From: Robertkochia sediminum
GTDB taxonomy: Bacteria; Bacteroidota; Bacteroidia; Flavobacteriales; Flavobacteriaceae
Length of the DNA: 64,000 nucleotides
Direction: 5' to 3'
Assembly (NCBI RefSeq): GCF_016786255.1
Contig: NZ_JADMKT010000067.1
Location: 1 to 64,000, forward strand
The notes under the pieces are model-generated. The model saw only the letters and a program-made list of their open reading frames with translations, was not told where the DNA came from and did no database searches. A program made the position numbers and the translations under genes. Shown here piece by piece: positions 20,545 to 29,620 of the stretch. The first letter of the stretch is position 1. Each line of letters begins with the position of its first letter.

Positions 20545-20716
20545 ATGGTGATAAGGTTATAAAGTGATGGGGTGGAAATGTACTAAAGGATTAGAGCCCC
20601 TGGAAAATAAGAGGTAATTTCTATTAGGCCTGATGTTTGGTAAAACAATGTAAGATTCGGATCTTCTCATAACCTCATAACCTCATAACCTCATAACCTC
20701 ATAACCTCATAACCTC
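20545..20716. repeat. Inverted-array element, 8-bp units, no gene inside
   Basis: On the right, six perfect tandem copies of ATAACCTC (20669-20716) run directly into the holB stop codon. On the left, four degenerate 8-bp units in the opposite orientation (20545-20576: ATGGTGAT, AAGGTTAT, AAAGTGAT, GGGGTGGA) resemble the reverse complement GAGGTTAT; the second matches at 7 of 8. The spacer is about 92 bp and holds no open frame. The architecture is the same as in the two four-helix-bundle elements of this window, so it may be a gene-less derivative. Confidence 0.6.
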
Positions 20717-21851
20717 ACTCCGCCTTTCGGTGCAGAAATCTCGTAAGGGAAAGCGACAGGTCGGTAAAGATCACCTTGCTGTTCACGTTACGTTCTACCT
20801 GGTAAAGGGCGGTTTCCAGTTCTTTATGGATCTCGGTGATGTTATTCCCGTGCACGAAAGGCGCAAATTTCTCCATTTTGAATCCGGTTTCGAATTCCAT
20901 AAAAGCGAGTTCTTTGGCATTGTAATTATACACCAATGCCTGGCGAAATACTTCCATGCAGTAATAGATGAACTTTTTTTGAGTTTCCCGACCTGTTTTG
21001 GCGACCTGGTCGCTCCAGGTGATCAGGTCATTGACCACAGCCTTGTTTCCTCTTGCTTTAAAAGCGGTACGCACCCAGGTAACGAACCATTTTTCAAAAA
21101 CTTCGTCTTCAGAGCGGTTCTCGATGAGGTCAAAGGCTTTGTTCAGGTTTCCGTCTGCACGGTGAGCGATCTTTAAGGCTTCAGCAGGTGGAGTGCCCTT
21201 TTGTTCCAGTGCCTTTACCACAGCTGCTTCAGCCAGGGGCGGGAAGTGAATGACCTGACATCGCGAGCGTATGGTTTGTAATAAGGCTTCTTCATCTTCA
21301 GCAATAAGAATGAACACGGTTTTCTCCGGCGGCTCTTCAATGAGCTTCAGCAATTTGTTTGACGCTGCATTGTTCATGAATTCGGCCATCCACATGATCA
21401 GAACGCGGTAACCACCTTCATAAGATTTTAGCGCCATTGACTTCATAATGTCTTTGGCCTCATAGACCGATATGAGACCCTGCTTTTTTTCGATCCCGAT
21501 ACTCAGCAGCCAGTCAAAGAGATTGCCATAGGGTTGTTCTTTGAGAAAGTCGATCCATTCTGTGGGGTAATCTTTACTGGTAGGGTCCTTTTTTACCTTA
21601 TCACTGGTATTTACCGGATAGGAAAAATGCAGGTCGGGATGCCCGAGGGCATCGAATTTCATATGACAGGCCTGCTGGTTGTTCAGGTCGTTGTTGCAAA
21701 TGATATATCGGGCATAGGCAATGGCCATGGGAAGCGTTCCCGAACCTTCGGGGCCTGCGAACAATTGTGCATGGGGAATTCTGCCCTGATCTGCACTGTG
21801 TTTCAGGTGATCCTTGATGTGTTCCTGACCGATAATTTCTTCGAATTGCAT
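20715..21851 (-). CDS. holB: DNA polymerase III subunit delta-prime
   Basis: 378 residues; clamp-loader subunit of the replicative polymerase. The N-terminus MQFEEIIGQEHIKDHL is typical of clamp-loader AAA+ proteins. The P-loop region GPEGSGTLPMAIAYA lacks the Walker lysine, as is usual for delta-prime. Later motifs are NAASNKLLKLIEEPPEKTVF and the SRC finger in TIRSRCQVIHFPPL. The C-terminal half is helical. It is transcribed convergently with the tRNA gene. Its stop codon (20715-20717) overlaps the end of the ATAACCTC array by two bases, so repeat growth has reached the end of this gene. Confidence 0.88.
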   Translation of the reverse strand: MQFEEIIGQEHIKDHLKHSADQGRIPHAQLFAGPEGSGTLPMAIAYARYIICNNDLNNQQACHMKFDALGHPDLHFSYPVNTSDKVKKDPTSKDYPTEWIDFLKEQPYGNLFDWLLSIGIEKKQGLISVYEAKDIMKSMALKSYEGGYRVLIMWMAEFMNNAASNKLLKLIEEPPEKTVFILIAEDEEALLQTIRSRCQVIHFPPLAEAAVVKALEQKGTPPAEALKIAHRADGNLNKAFDLIENRSEDEVFEKWFVTWVRTAFKARGNKAVVNDLITWSDQVAKTGRETQKKFIYYCMEVFRQALVYNYNAKELAFMEFETGFKMEKFAPFVHGNNITEIHKELETALYQVERNVNSKVIFTDLSLSLTRFLHRKAE

Positions 21852-21967
21852 AGACGCTGTTTAACGTCCGAAAAATAGCGGTTATTAAGGGTTTCTACAA
21901 GCGATTACAATGATTTTGAGCAGGAAAACAAAGAATTTTTCCCTAGTAATTTAATAGGGAATTCGCA

Positions 21968-21997
21968 TTTGCAACTTTTGATAAATACGTAACTTTG
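21968..21997 (+). promoter_or_regulatory. Promoter of pgk
   Basis: TTTG (21968-21971) and TAACTTTG (21990-21997), separated by 18 bp, match the Bacteroidota consensus. The inferred transcript would begin a few bases before the ATG at 22019, which supports that start over the earlier ATG at 22010. Confidence 0.7.
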
Positions 21998-22018
21998 TGT
22001 ATAATTTAGATGAATGAT

Positions 22019-23209
22019 ATGAAAACAATAGACGATTTTAATTTTGAGAATAAGAAGGCCCTGATCAGGGTTGATTTTAATGTTCCTGTAAACGAAAACT
22101 TCGAAGTTACCGATACTACCCGTATCGAAGCTGCGAAACCTACGATCATAAAGGTGCTTGAAGATGGAGGTAGTGCTATTTTGATGAGTCATATGGGGCG
22201 TCCTAAGGGGCAGGTGAATGAGTCGATGTCATTAAAGCATATTCTTGATAAGGTTTCTGAAGTTATCGGGGTGCAGGTAAAGTTTGCTGCTAACTGTGTT
22301 GGAGAAGAGGCAGAGCAAGCAGTAGCCGATCTCAAACCCGGAGAAGTATTGATGTTGGAGAATCTTCGTTTTCATGCTGAAGAGGAAAAAGGTGATGAGC
22401 AATTTGCAGAGCAGCTTTCTAAATTAGGTGATGTTTATGTGAACGATGCTTTTGGTACTGCCCACAGAGCCCATGCTTCGACCACCATCGTTGCGAAATT
22501 CTTCCCTGAGAACAAATGTTTCGGGTACCTTCTTGCCCGTGAGATCGAATCGATCGATAAGGTAATGAGCAGTGGTGAGAAGCCGGTAACGGCGATCCTT
22601 GGGGGGTCTAAGGTGTCCTCAAAGATCACCATCATTGAAAATATTCTTGATAAGGTAGATAACCTGATCATTGGTGGAGGTATGACCTATACCTTTATTA
22701 AAGCCCAGGGAGGTAAGATCGGGGATTCGATCTGTGAGGACGATAAACAAGACCTCGCCCTGAGTATTCTCGAAAAAGCGAAAACTCACGGAGTGAACGT
22801 TTACCTTCCTGTAGATGTGATCGCGGCCGATGATTTCAATAACAAGGCCAATACCAAGATCTGCGCAGTAGATGAGATCCCTGACGGATGGCAAGGACTG
22901 GATGCCGGTCCTAAGACCCTGGACAACTTCAGAGAGGTGATCCTGAACTCTAAGACCATTCTTTGGAACGGTCCTGTAGGGGTGTTCGAAATGGAGAGTT
23001 TCGCCAAGGGAACTATCGCTGTAGGTGAGTTTATCGCCGAGTCTACTGCCAACGGAGCCTTCTCTCTTGTAGGGGGTGGTGATTCTGTTGCTGCTGTAAA
23101 ACAGTTCGGTTTCGAAGAAAAGGTGAGCTATGTGTCTACCGGTGGGGGAGCCATGCTTGAAAGCCTTGAAGGAAAAACGCTTCCGGGAATTGCTGCTATC
23201 AGACAATAG
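22019..23209 (+). CDS. pgk: Phosphoglycerate kinase
   Basis: 396 residues, full family length. It transfers phosphate from 1,3-bisphosphoglycerate to ADP in glycolysis (cytosol). Motifs in order are RVDFNVPVN near residue 20, [45 protein letters not shown], the ATP-site [15 protein letters not shown], and [13 protein letters not shown] with STGGGAMLE at the end. The start at 22019 ([14 protein letters not shown]) fits related proteins; an ATG three codons earlier is less likely. It is a monocistronic unit with its own promoter and terminator. Confidence 0.97.
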   Translation: MKTIDDFNFENKKALIRVDFNVPVNENFEVTDTTRIEAAKPTIIKVLEDGGSAILMSHMGRPKGQVNESMSLKHILDKVSEVIGVQVKFAANCVGEEAEQAVADLKPGEVLMLENLRFHAEEEKGDEQFAEQLSKLGDVYVNDAFGTAHRAHASTTIVAKFFPENKCFGYLLAREIESIDKVMSSGEKPVTAILGGSKVSSKITIIENILDKVDNLIIGGGMTYTFIKAQGGKIGDSICEDDKQDLALSILEKAKTHGVNVYLPVDVIAADDFNNKANTKICAVDEIPDGWQGLDAGPKTLDNFREVILNSKTILWNGPVGVFEMESFAKGTIAVGEFIAESTANGAFSLVGGGDSVAAVKQFGFEEKVSYVSTGGGAMLESLEGKTLPGIAAIRQ

Positions 23210-23235
23210 GCAAGATCATTTTACGTTATATATCG

Positions 23236-23270
23236 CAAACCCTTGTACTTGATGCAAGGGTTTGTTTTTT
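23236..23270 (+). terminator. Terminator of pgk
   Basis: A perfect 10-bp stem, CAAACCCTTG (23236-23245) with CAAGGGTTTG (23255-23264), encloses a 9-nt loop and is followed by TTTTTT. Confidence 0.9.
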
Positions 23271-23339
23271 AACATTGTGTAGGGAGGATTGTTTAAAATT
23301 TCTCCGATTTTTGCACGTCCTAAAATGCCCTGAAAGATC

Positions 23340-24713
23340 ATGAATGCAATAAAGTATTTTTTACTGTTTATCCTTTGTGCGCCTTTTGCACTGAACGCCC
23401 AGGATGGTGTCAACCCATCGGGTAGCGCTGCGATTACCTCAGACACCACTGCTGTAAATAAAAAGGTGGAAGAAGAGAGATCATCAGATGCTGGATCTGC
23501 AAAAGGGATCGACCTTTTCGTGAAAAATGGAAAATACATACTTCCCGATGTTCCTTTCGCTAAAAGGGTAGACAGTCTTTGGTTACAGCAGTTCTACGGA
23601 TCCGGTCTCTACGATACGGTATATACCGATATTTCTTCCTTAGAATTTGAAAGGCCAGCACCGGTCGTATTGCCTACCGACACCTTGAAAGCGCGTTTGG
23701 AAAGGCTTAATCGTAAAACACCGTTTAATATTGAGTACAATCCGGTTCTGGAAAGCGTGATCAATAGCTACCTGAAACACCGCCAAAAGCACCTTACCAA
23801 GCTTATGGCCTTGAGTAAGTATTACTTTCCGATGTTCGAACAGGAATTCGATAAACACGATATTCCGCTGGAGATGAAATACTTGGCCATTGTCGAGTCG
23901 GCATTGAATCCGCGTGCAAAATCTAGGGTAGGAGCTACGGGACTTTGGCAATTCATGTTTTCGACCGGAAAGATCTACGACCTGAATGTAAGCAGTTATG
24001 TCGATGAGCGAAGCGATCCGGCACGTTCTACAGAGGCGGCGGCAAAATTCCTGGCGAAGCTGTACAAGATGTTCGGCGATTGGGACCTTGCCCTGGCGGC
24101 GTATAATTCAGGACCCGGAAATGTGTCAAAGGCGATACGTCGTAGCGGCGGAAGTGAGAATTACTGGAATTTAAGACCATTTTTACCCAGGGAAACTGCA
24201 GGTTATGTGCCGGCATTCCAGGCTACCATGTATATTTTTGAATACGCCAAAGAACACGGACTGCAGGAGTATCACCCGGAGTGGTCGTATTACGAGTCTG
24301 ATACCGTTAGGGTAAGGGAGCTCATTACCTTTGATCATGTGGCGGAGGTACTTGATATGGATGTAGAAGCACTCGAGTTCTTTAATCCGTCGTACAAGCT
24401 CAATATTATCCCGGATCTCGAAGATCGCAACTACGCGCTGAGATTGCCTGTAGATAAACTCGGAAAGTTCGTGGCCAATGAGCAGGTGATCTACGAGCAT
24501 GTGAAGGCAGACCTGGCCAAAAGAGAAAAGCCATTGCCTGAATTGGTAAAACAGAATTCGCGCATACGATATCGCGTACAGTCCGGAGATTACCTCGGTA
24601 GGATCGCCAAAAAATTTGGTGTCAGGGTTAGTGATATTAAGCGATGGAATGGTATGAGAAATAGTAATATCAGGGCCGGACAGCGTCTTACCATTTATCC
24701 GCGAAGACTCTGA
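23340..24713 (+). CDS. mltD: Membrane-bound lytic murein transglycosylase D-like, LysM
   Basis: 457 residues with a signal peptide (YFLLFILCAPFALNAQ). The catalytic SLT domain lies around residues 150-300: LAIVESALNP holds the catalytic Glu, followed by SRVGATGLWQFM and LALAAYNSGPGNVSKAI. A divergent LysM-like segment follows (about 330-385), then a clear C-terminal LysM (YRVQSGDYLGRIAKKFGV ... RAGQRLTIYP). It would cleave peptidoglycan glycan strands in the periplasm to give 1,6-anhydro-muropeptides and bind the wall through LysM. A -7-like GATTTTTG lies at 23306-23313. A DUF4837 lipoprotein gene follows after a terminator. Confidence 0.88.
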   Translation: MNAIKYFLLFILCAPFALNAQDGVNPSGSAAITSDTTAVNKKVEEERSSDAGSAKGIDLFVKNGKYILPDVPFAKRVDSLWLQQFYGSGLYDTVYTDISSLEFERPAPVVLPTDTLKARLERLNRKTPFNIEYNPVLESVINSYLKHRQKHLTKLMALSKYYFPMFEQEFDKHDIPLEMKYLAIVESALNPRAKSRVGATGLWQFMFSTGKIYDLNVSSYVDERSDPARSTEAAAKFLAKLYKMFGDWDLALAAYNSGPGNVSKAIRRSGGSENYWNLRPFLPRETAGYVPAFQATMYIFEYAKEHGLQEYHPEWSYYESDTVRVRELITFDHVAEVLDMDVEALEFFNPSYKLNIIPDLEDRNYALRLPVDKLGKFVANEQVIYEHVKADLAKREKPLPELVKQNSRIRYRVQSGDYLGRIAKKFGVRVSDIKRWNGMRNSNIRAGQRLTIYPRRL

Positions 24714-24752
24714 TGACCGGAGCGATCTCAAGAAGATAAGAAGAGAATACAG

Positions 24753-24793
24753 GCCTTCTGAACCGCGCTCAACACGGTCTGAAGGCTTTTTTA
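24753..24793 (+). terminator. Terminator after mltD
   Basis: GCCTTC (24753-24758) pairs with GAAGGC (24781-24786), and an inner ACCG/CGGT stem lies beyond a small internal loop. TTTTTT follows directly. Confidence 0.7.
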
Positions 24794-24876
24794 TTAAATT
24801 TATGTCCCCGATTTTCGGGATTGGAACGATATTCGCGGTAAGATCTGGTGAATTGTAATCAAAAAAGAATCAAAAG

Positions 24877-25887
24877 ATGAAGAACGTAGTCCTCTTGTTT
24901 TTCCTGTCACTTTTCCTTTTTTCATGTGAAGAGTCTGATAAAAAAGTACTCCCCAAGTCTGTGGGAGCGATCAATGAGATCTCTGTAGTGGTTGAAGACG
25001 AACTGTGGCAAGGTGCCCTGGGAGATACCATAAGAAAGTATTTCGCAGCACCTGTAGACGGTTTGCCATGGGATGAACCCCTGTTCACTATTCGCCAGGT
25101 GAGTCCGGAAGTATTTACCGACTTCGTACGTACCCGAAGAAATATTCTCATCGCCAAGGTAGACAGCACAAAACAGGCAGTTGTAAAGAACGACCTGTTT
25201 GCCAAGCCGCAGCAGGTAGCCATTCTCGAAGGTGGCAATACCGAAGCGCTTATGGCTCAGGTGGCACGTTTTGCTCCGGATATTATCGGGAAGTTCAAGG
25301 ATATGGAACTCAAAGAGTCTCAGAAACGTTTTCAGCGTTCCCTGAATAAGGAGAAAGATCTCCAGGAACTGGGAATATCGCTTACCATGCCGTCGATCTA
25401 CAAGATCACCAAAAAGGAAAATAACTTTTTCTGGATGGAAAGGATCATTCGCAATAACGGAACTATGAACATCTTGGTTTATGAGATGCCGTTAAACAGT
25501 ATTCCTAACGATACGACAAGGGTTGAGACCATCGTTAAAATGCGCGACAGCATTGGTGAGACCTATGTTCCCGGAAGGGAAGAGGGTATGTATATGATCA
25601 CTGAGAAGGCTTATGCGCCTTATGTGTTCGACACCGAGCTTGCCGGCAGAAAGGCTGTAGAGACCAAAGGAATGTGGGAAGTGAAGAATTTCTTCATGGC
25701 AGGTCCGTTCGTTAATTATATCGTAGAAGACAAGCCTAATGACCGTTTATTGGTTCTTGAAGGGTTCACCTTTGCGCCTTCGACCAATAAGCGCGATTAT
25801 ATGTTCGAATTAGAAGCGATCCTGAAAACCTTAAGATTCACAGATCAGGGGCAAGGAGACTCCGGTGTAGTTAGTGCATCGAAGTAA
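24877..25887 (+). CDS. DUF4837 family lipoprotein
   Basis: 336 residues. The lipoprotein signal LLFFLSLFLFSCEESDKK puts the lipobox Cys near residue 17. The body resembles the DUF4837 family of Flavobacteriia (recognised from memory): INEISVVVEDELWQG, GDTIRKYFAAPVDGLP, EPLFTIRQV and a C-terminal GPFVNYIVEDKPNDRL. The function is unknown; the protein should be anchored to a membrane and face the periplasm. It sits between a cell-wall hydrolase gene and tatA, with an M23 peptidase beyond, which hints at an envelope role but does not prove one. Confidence 0.75.
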   Translation: MKNVVLLFFLSLFLFSCEESDKKVLPKSVGAINEISVVVEDELWQGALGDTIRKYFAAPVDGLPWDEPLFTIRQVSPEVFTDFVRTRRNILIAKVDSTKQAVVKNDLFAKPQQVAILEGGNTEALMAQVARFAPDIIGKFKDMELKESQKRFQRSLNKEKDLQELGISLTMPSIYKITKKENNFFWMERIIRNNGTMNILVYEMPLNSIPNDTTRVETIVKMRDSIGETYVPGREEGMYMITEKAYAPYVFDTELAGRKAVETKGMWEVKNFFMAGPFVNYIVEDKPNDRLLVLEGFTFAPSTNKRDYMFELEAILKTLRFTDQGQGDSGVVSASK

Positions 25888-25910
25888 TTGCGAAGATACC
25901 GTAACAAAAA

Positions 25911-25936
25911 AGCCTTCTGAAAAGAAGGCTTTTTTT
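25911..25936. terminator. Bidirectional terminator between DUF4837 gene and tatA
   Basis: AGCCTTCT (25911-25918), loop GAAA, AGAAGGCT (25923-25930), then TTTTTT, with a matching A run in front. It can serve both convergent genes. Confidence 0.9.
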
Positions 25937-25958
25937 ATGAAGGTAGATGATTAATTGC

Positions 25959-26144
25959 TTAATCGTTCTTTTTGTCTGTTTCTGATGGGTCTTCTTCTTT
26001 GGAAGCTTCCTTAAATTCTTTAATACCGCTACCAAGCCCTCTCATAAGTTCAGGTAATTTCTTCCCCCCGAACAACAAGAGTATTACAACAGCGATGAGT
26101 ACCATTTGAGGCCATCCAATCATAAGAGAAAATACTAATGCCAT
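25959..26144 (-). CDS. tatA: Sec-independent translocase TatA/MttA-type subunit
   Basis: 61 residues. One N-terminal membrane helix ([20 protein letters not shown]), the FG hinge, an amphipathic helix ([14 protein letters not shown]) and a short charged tail are the full TatA design. TatA forms the pore of the twin-arginine pathway that exports folded proteins across the inner membrane. No tatC is in the window. The start may be Met1 or Met8 (26123). It converges on the DUF4837 gene and diverges from the M23 peptidase gene. Confidence 0.88.
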   Translation of the reverse strand: MALVFSLMIGWPQMVLIAVVILLLFGGKKLPELMRGLGSGIKEFKEASKEEDPSETDKKND

Positions 26145-26230
26145 GATTATAAAATTAAGTTCAGCTGCAAAGGTAAGAATTAAACTTTAAACTCTTATTT
26201 TTCAGTTATACAAAAAGCCAGTTTCCTCCT

Positions 26231-26261
26231 GTTGAAATACAGAGGGGTTTGGTTATATTTG
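26231..26261 (+). promoter_or_regulatory. Promoter of the M23 peptidase - GH3 unit
   Basis: GTTG (26231-26234), a 19-bp spacer and TATATTTG (26254-26261) agree closely with TTTG-N19-TAnnTTTG, 7 bp before the ATG. Confidence 0.7.
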
Positions 26262-26268
26262 CTGTGAT

Positions 26269-27144
26269 ATGGCAAAAAAAGAAGAAAAGAGAAAGCAGAT
26301 CAAACAGAAGTTACTTCACAAATACCGCCTGGTGGTATTGAATGAAGATACTTTCGAAGAACGGCTGTCTTTCAAGCTCAATCGGCTTAACGTTTTCGTT
26401 CTGGGTACGCTTTTTACCACGCTGCTTATTGCGGGGACCATTCTTCTTATCGCCTTTACCCCTTTGAAGGAGTATATTCCGGGGTATTCTTCCACTGAAC
26501 TTCGCATTAAGGCTACCGATCTTGCATTTAAGGTAGACTCCCTGGAGTACAAGCTTGCTGCAAATGAGGCGTATTTTGGAGAGATCCAGAAGGTGCTCAA
26601 GGGCGAGATCAATACGGAAGAGATCGACAGGGATTCCCTTTTCTCCGAGTTTAAATTGAACAACGATACGGCCGAGGTGGCTTTACAGCCCAACCGACAG
26701 GATTCGCTCCTTCGCGAAAAGGTGGCATTGGAAGATAAATACAATCTTTTTCAGGCGGCTTCTTCCCGTTTGGACTTTGTGCTTTTCCCTCCTTTGCAGG
26801 GAACAGTATCTCAGGGGTATAATCCTCAGGAAGAACATTTCGCTATAGATCTTACCGCCCCTGCCCAAACCCCGGTGAAATCGGTTGCCGATGGTACCGT
26901 GATCTTTTCTGAATGGACGGCAGAAACCGGATACGTGATCATTGTAGAACATCCTTACGGACTGCTATCGGTATATAAGCATAATTCCTCTTTAAGCAAG
27001 CAACAGGGCGACCTGGTAAAGGCCGGTGAGGTTATTGCCATTATTGGGAATACCGGGGAGCTTACTACAGGACCCCACTTGCATTTTGAACTATGGAGTG
27101 AAGGGCATGCGGTGAATCCGTCCGATTATATAGACTTTGAATAA
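26269..27144 (+). CDS. M23 family metallopeptidase (cell-wall endopeptidase)
   Basis: 291 residues. A cytoplasmic basic start (KKEEKRKQIKQK) is followed by one membrane helix (about 45-68), a helical linker (about 80-165) and a C-terminal LytM/M23 domain. The zinc ligands are visible: HFAIDL (HxxxD) and PHLHFEL (HxH). It would cut peptide cross-links of peptidoglycan from a membrane-anchored periplasmic position. The stop is 1 bp before the GH3-family gene, so the two are probably cotranscribed. Conserved linkage of the two would suggest a joint envelope role, but that is inference. Confidence 0.88.
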   Translation: MAKKEEKRKQIKQKLLHKYRLVVLNEDTFEERLSFKLNRLNVFVLGTLFTTLLIAGTILLIAFTPLKEYIPGYSSTELRIKATDLAFKVDSLEYKLAANEAYFGEIQKVLKGEINTEEIDRDSLFSEFKLNNDTAEVALQPNRQDSLLREKVALEDKYNLFQAASSRLDFVLFPPLQGTVSQGYNPQEEHFAIDLTAPAQTPVKSVADGTVIFSEWTAETGYVIIVEHPYGLLSVYKHNSSLSKQQGDLVKAGEVIAIIGNTGELTTGPHLHFELWSEGHAVNPSDYIDFE

Positions 27145-27145
27145 T

Positions 27146-28642
27146 ATGTCGATTAAAGCAATAGGGGCAAAGGTCTTTGCCCGGATCGTTACCCAACGAA
27201 TAAAGAAATGGTCAACGCGACCGGTAGAAACTCAGGAAAAGGTTTTTCGCGAGTTGATAGCCAAGGCTAAGGATACACGGTTTGGCCGTGATCATGACTT
27301 CAGGTATATCAAGAGTCATGAGGACTTTGCAGCAAGAGTCCCTGTAAGGGATTACGAAGCACTTAAGTCATATGTGGAGCGCGTGGTGAAAGGAGAAGAA
27401 AACGTGCTCTGGCCCGGAAAGCCGATCTATTTCGCGAAAACTTCAGGAACCACTTCGGGGGCGAAATACATTCCGATCACCGACGACTCCATGCCCTACC
27501 ACGTTAAAGCGGCCAGGAATGCTATCCTGTGCTACATTGCCGCAACGGGAAATACAGACTTTGTCGATGGAAAGATGATCTTCTTGCAAGGGAGTCCGAT
27601 CCTTGAGGAAAAGAACGGAATTAAACTGGGGCGCCTTTCCGGGATCGTAGCGCATTATGTACCGCCTTATCTTCAGAAGAATCGAATGCCCAGCTGGGAA
27701 ACCAATTGTATAGATGACTGGGAGACGAAGGTGGAAGCGATCGTCGATGAGACCGTTAAGGAGGATATGACCGTGATAAGCGGAATTCCTTCGTGGGTTC
27801 AGATGTATTTCGAACGATTGCAAAAGCGTACCGGAAAAAAGGTCGGAGATATCTTTCCCGGATTTAACCTGTTCATTTACGGAGGGGTGAATTTTGAGCC
27901 TTACCGCCAGCGTTTTGAATCGCTCATAGGCAGAAGGGTGGATAGTATCGAGCTCTTCCCGGCCAGTGAAGGCTTTTTTGCCTACCAGGATTCGCAAAAG
28001 GAACCAGGAATGTTGCTGTTACTGGATGGGGGGATCTTTTATGAATTTATCCGCGCCGAAGAGTTCTTTGATGAGAACCCTGAACGGCTTACCATAGGGC
28101 AGGTGGAGAAAGGAGTGAATTATGTGATGATCATTTCTACCAATGCCGGACTTTGGGGATATAACCTCGGGGATACCGTTCAATTCGTTTCTACAGATCC
28201 GTACCGCGTGATCGTTTCAGGACGTATCAAGCATTTTATATCGGCCTTTGGGGAGCATGTTATTGCCAAAGAAGTGGAACAGGCTATGCAATTGGTCACT
28301 GCGGAACAAGGGATCAAGGTCAGGGAGTTTACGGTAGCGCCACAACTCGACGTTCGGGAGGGAGAACTTCCGTACCATGAATGGCTGATAGAGTTCGAAG
28401 AGGTGCCGGCAGACCTGAGCGCCATGATCGCCCGTTTGGATGAGGAAATGCAAAAGCAAAACTCCTATTACTTCGATCTTATAGAAGGTAAGGTTCTGCA
28501 GCCGCTTAAGATAAGTGCGGTGAAGCACGGCGGATTCAATGCTTACATGAAGAAGGCCGGGAAATTGGGCGGACAGAATAAAGTGCAGCGACTGGCGAAC
28601 GACAGAAAGGTGGCTGATGGCCTGAAAGACTTTCTTGTTTAG
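27146..28642 (+). CDS. GH3 auxin-responsive promoter family acyl-adenylating enzyme
   Basis: 498 residues from ATG 27146; a TTG three codons earlier is unlikely. It resembles bacterial members of the GH3 family: AKTSGTTSGAKYIPIT is the adenylation P-loop-like motif, LFIYGGVNFEPYR and LFPASEGFFAYQ follow, then NLGDTVQFVS and ISAFGEHVIAKEVEQAM. Plant GH3 enzymes join amino acids to jasmonate or auxin through acyl-adenylates. The substrate of the bacterial forms is not known to me. The gene follows the M23 peptidase by 1 bp and precedes cysQ by about 45 bp. Confidence 0.82.
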   Translation: MSIKAIGAKVFARIVTQRIKKWSTRPVETQEKVFRELIAKAKDTRFGRDHDFRYIKSHEDFAARVPVRDYEALKSYVERVVKGEENVLWPGKPIYFAKTSGTTSGAKYIPITDDSMPYHVKAARNAILCYIAATGNTDFVDGKMIFLQGSPILEEKNGIKLGRLSGIVAHYVPPYLQKNRMPSWETNCIDDWETKVEAIVDETVKEDMTVISGIPSWVQMYFERLQKRTGKKVGDIFPGFNLFIYGGVNFEPYRQRFESLIGRRVDSIELFPASEGFFAYQDSQKEPGMLLLLDGGIFYEFIRAEEFFDENPERLTIGQVEKGVNYVMIISTNAGLWGYNLGDTVQFVSTDPYRVIVSGRIKHFISAFGEHVIAKEVEQAMQLVTAEQGIKVREFTVAPQLDVREGELPYHEWLIEFEEVPADLSAMIARLDEEMQKQNSYYFDLIEGKVLQPLKISAVKHGGFNAYMKKAGKLGGQNKVQRLANDRKVADGLKDFLV

Positions 28643-28687
28643 GATGCCTGTTGCCTGAAAGCCCCAAGGGTAAAATCCTTAGGAATT

Positions 28688-29509
28688 ATGAAACACGATC
28701 TTTTTAATATCTCCGAAATAAGAGCAGCTCTTGAAGCTGCTGTGGTTGCCGGAAAGGCCATCATGGAGGTGCATGGAGGCGATCTGGGGACTGAGTATAA
28801 GGAAGACGATTCTCCTGTAACTATAGCCGACAAAGCGGCCCATAAGGTGATCTCTGAAACCCTCGAAGGCACCGGGATCCCTTTACTGAGTGAAGAGATG
28901 AACCATCCGGAGTACAGGATCAGAAAAAACTGGGAGCGCTATTGGTTGGTAGATCCCCTGGATGGCACCAGGGAATTTGTGAACGGAGGAGACGATTTTA
29001 CGGTGAATATAGCCCTGATGGAAAATGACTTTCCTGTTCTGGGCATCATCCTGATCCCGGTAACCCGTGAATTTTATATAGGGGGTACTTTGCCCGGGCG
29101 TGTTTACAAGCATCAGTTACCTCGTTTGGAGCTTTCAGAGCTGGAAGGCATGGAGCCCGAAGAACTGAAGCCTATAGTGTCTGAGCATATTGGGGTAGCA
29201 GTGAGTCATTCGCATTTGAATAAGCGTACTCTGGCATATGTGGAAAAGCTCAGGCTGAAGTACGGTGAAGAACGTATTCGCCTGATCAGGCGTGGTAGTG
29301 CGGTTAAATTTTGCATGTTGGCCGAAGGGCAGGCTCAATTTTATCCGCGGTATTCTCCTTGTATGGAATGGGACACTGCTGCAGGGCAGGCCATCTGCGA
29401 GACCCAGGGAGCCCGAATGGTGAGAATGGAAGACCAACAGCCTTTGGATTACAACAAAGACGACCTTTATAATCCGCCGTTCCTGTTAAGTGCTTCCGGT
29501 TATTATTAG
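28688..29509 (+). CDS. cysQ: 3'(2'),5'-bisphosphate nucleotidase CysQ-like
   Basis: 273 residues of the inositol monophosphatase superfamily. Metal-site motifs are visible: SEEMNHPEY, WLVDPLDGTREFVNGGDDFTVN, and CMEWDTAAGQAICE at the C-terminal side. DGTREF is the CysQ variant. It would hydrolyse 3'-phosphoadenosine 5'-phosphate to AMP in sulfate assimilation or PAP detoxification in the cytosol. It is probably in the same transcript as the GH3-family gene upstream. No other sulfur-assimilation genes are nearby. Confidence 0.88.
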   Translation: MKHDLFNISEIRAALEAAVVAGKAIMEVHGGDLGTEYKEDDSPVTIADKAAHKVISETLEGTGIPLLSEEMNHPEYRIRKNWERYWLVDPLDGTREFVNGGDDFTVNIALMENDFPVLGIILIPVTREFYIGGTLPGRVYKHQLPRLELSELEGMEPEELKPIVSEHIGVAVSHSHLNKRTLAYVEKLRLKYGEERIRLIRRGSAVKFCMLAEGQAQFYPRYSPCMEWDTAAGQAICETQGARMVRMEDQQPLDYNKDDLYNPPFLLSASGYY

Positions 29510-29596
29510 CGGATTTTACGAAAAAACAATACGTTTCAAAATGCTTAAATTACAGTAAGATAGCTCTTGTATAGTGGAGAGTTGGAAAAGAACTCG

Positions 29597-29604
29597 TATT
29601 TTTG
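29597..29604 (+). promoter_or_regulatory. -7 element for the DUF6909-like gene
   Basis: TATTTTTG fits TAnnTTTG and lies 16 bp before the ATG at 29621. It lies downstream of an earlier in-frame ATG (29567), which argues against that start. The preceding GTTGGAAAAGAA (29581-29592) recurs before the sprE promoter. Confidence 0.6.
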
Positions 29605-29620
29605 CCGGGAAATAGGTGAG

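Noticed and set aside
24877-25887. Linking DUF4837, TatA and M23 genes as a single secretion operon
   Set aside because: A bidirectional terminator follows the DUF4837 gene, tatA is on the other strand, and the M23 gene has its own promoter.
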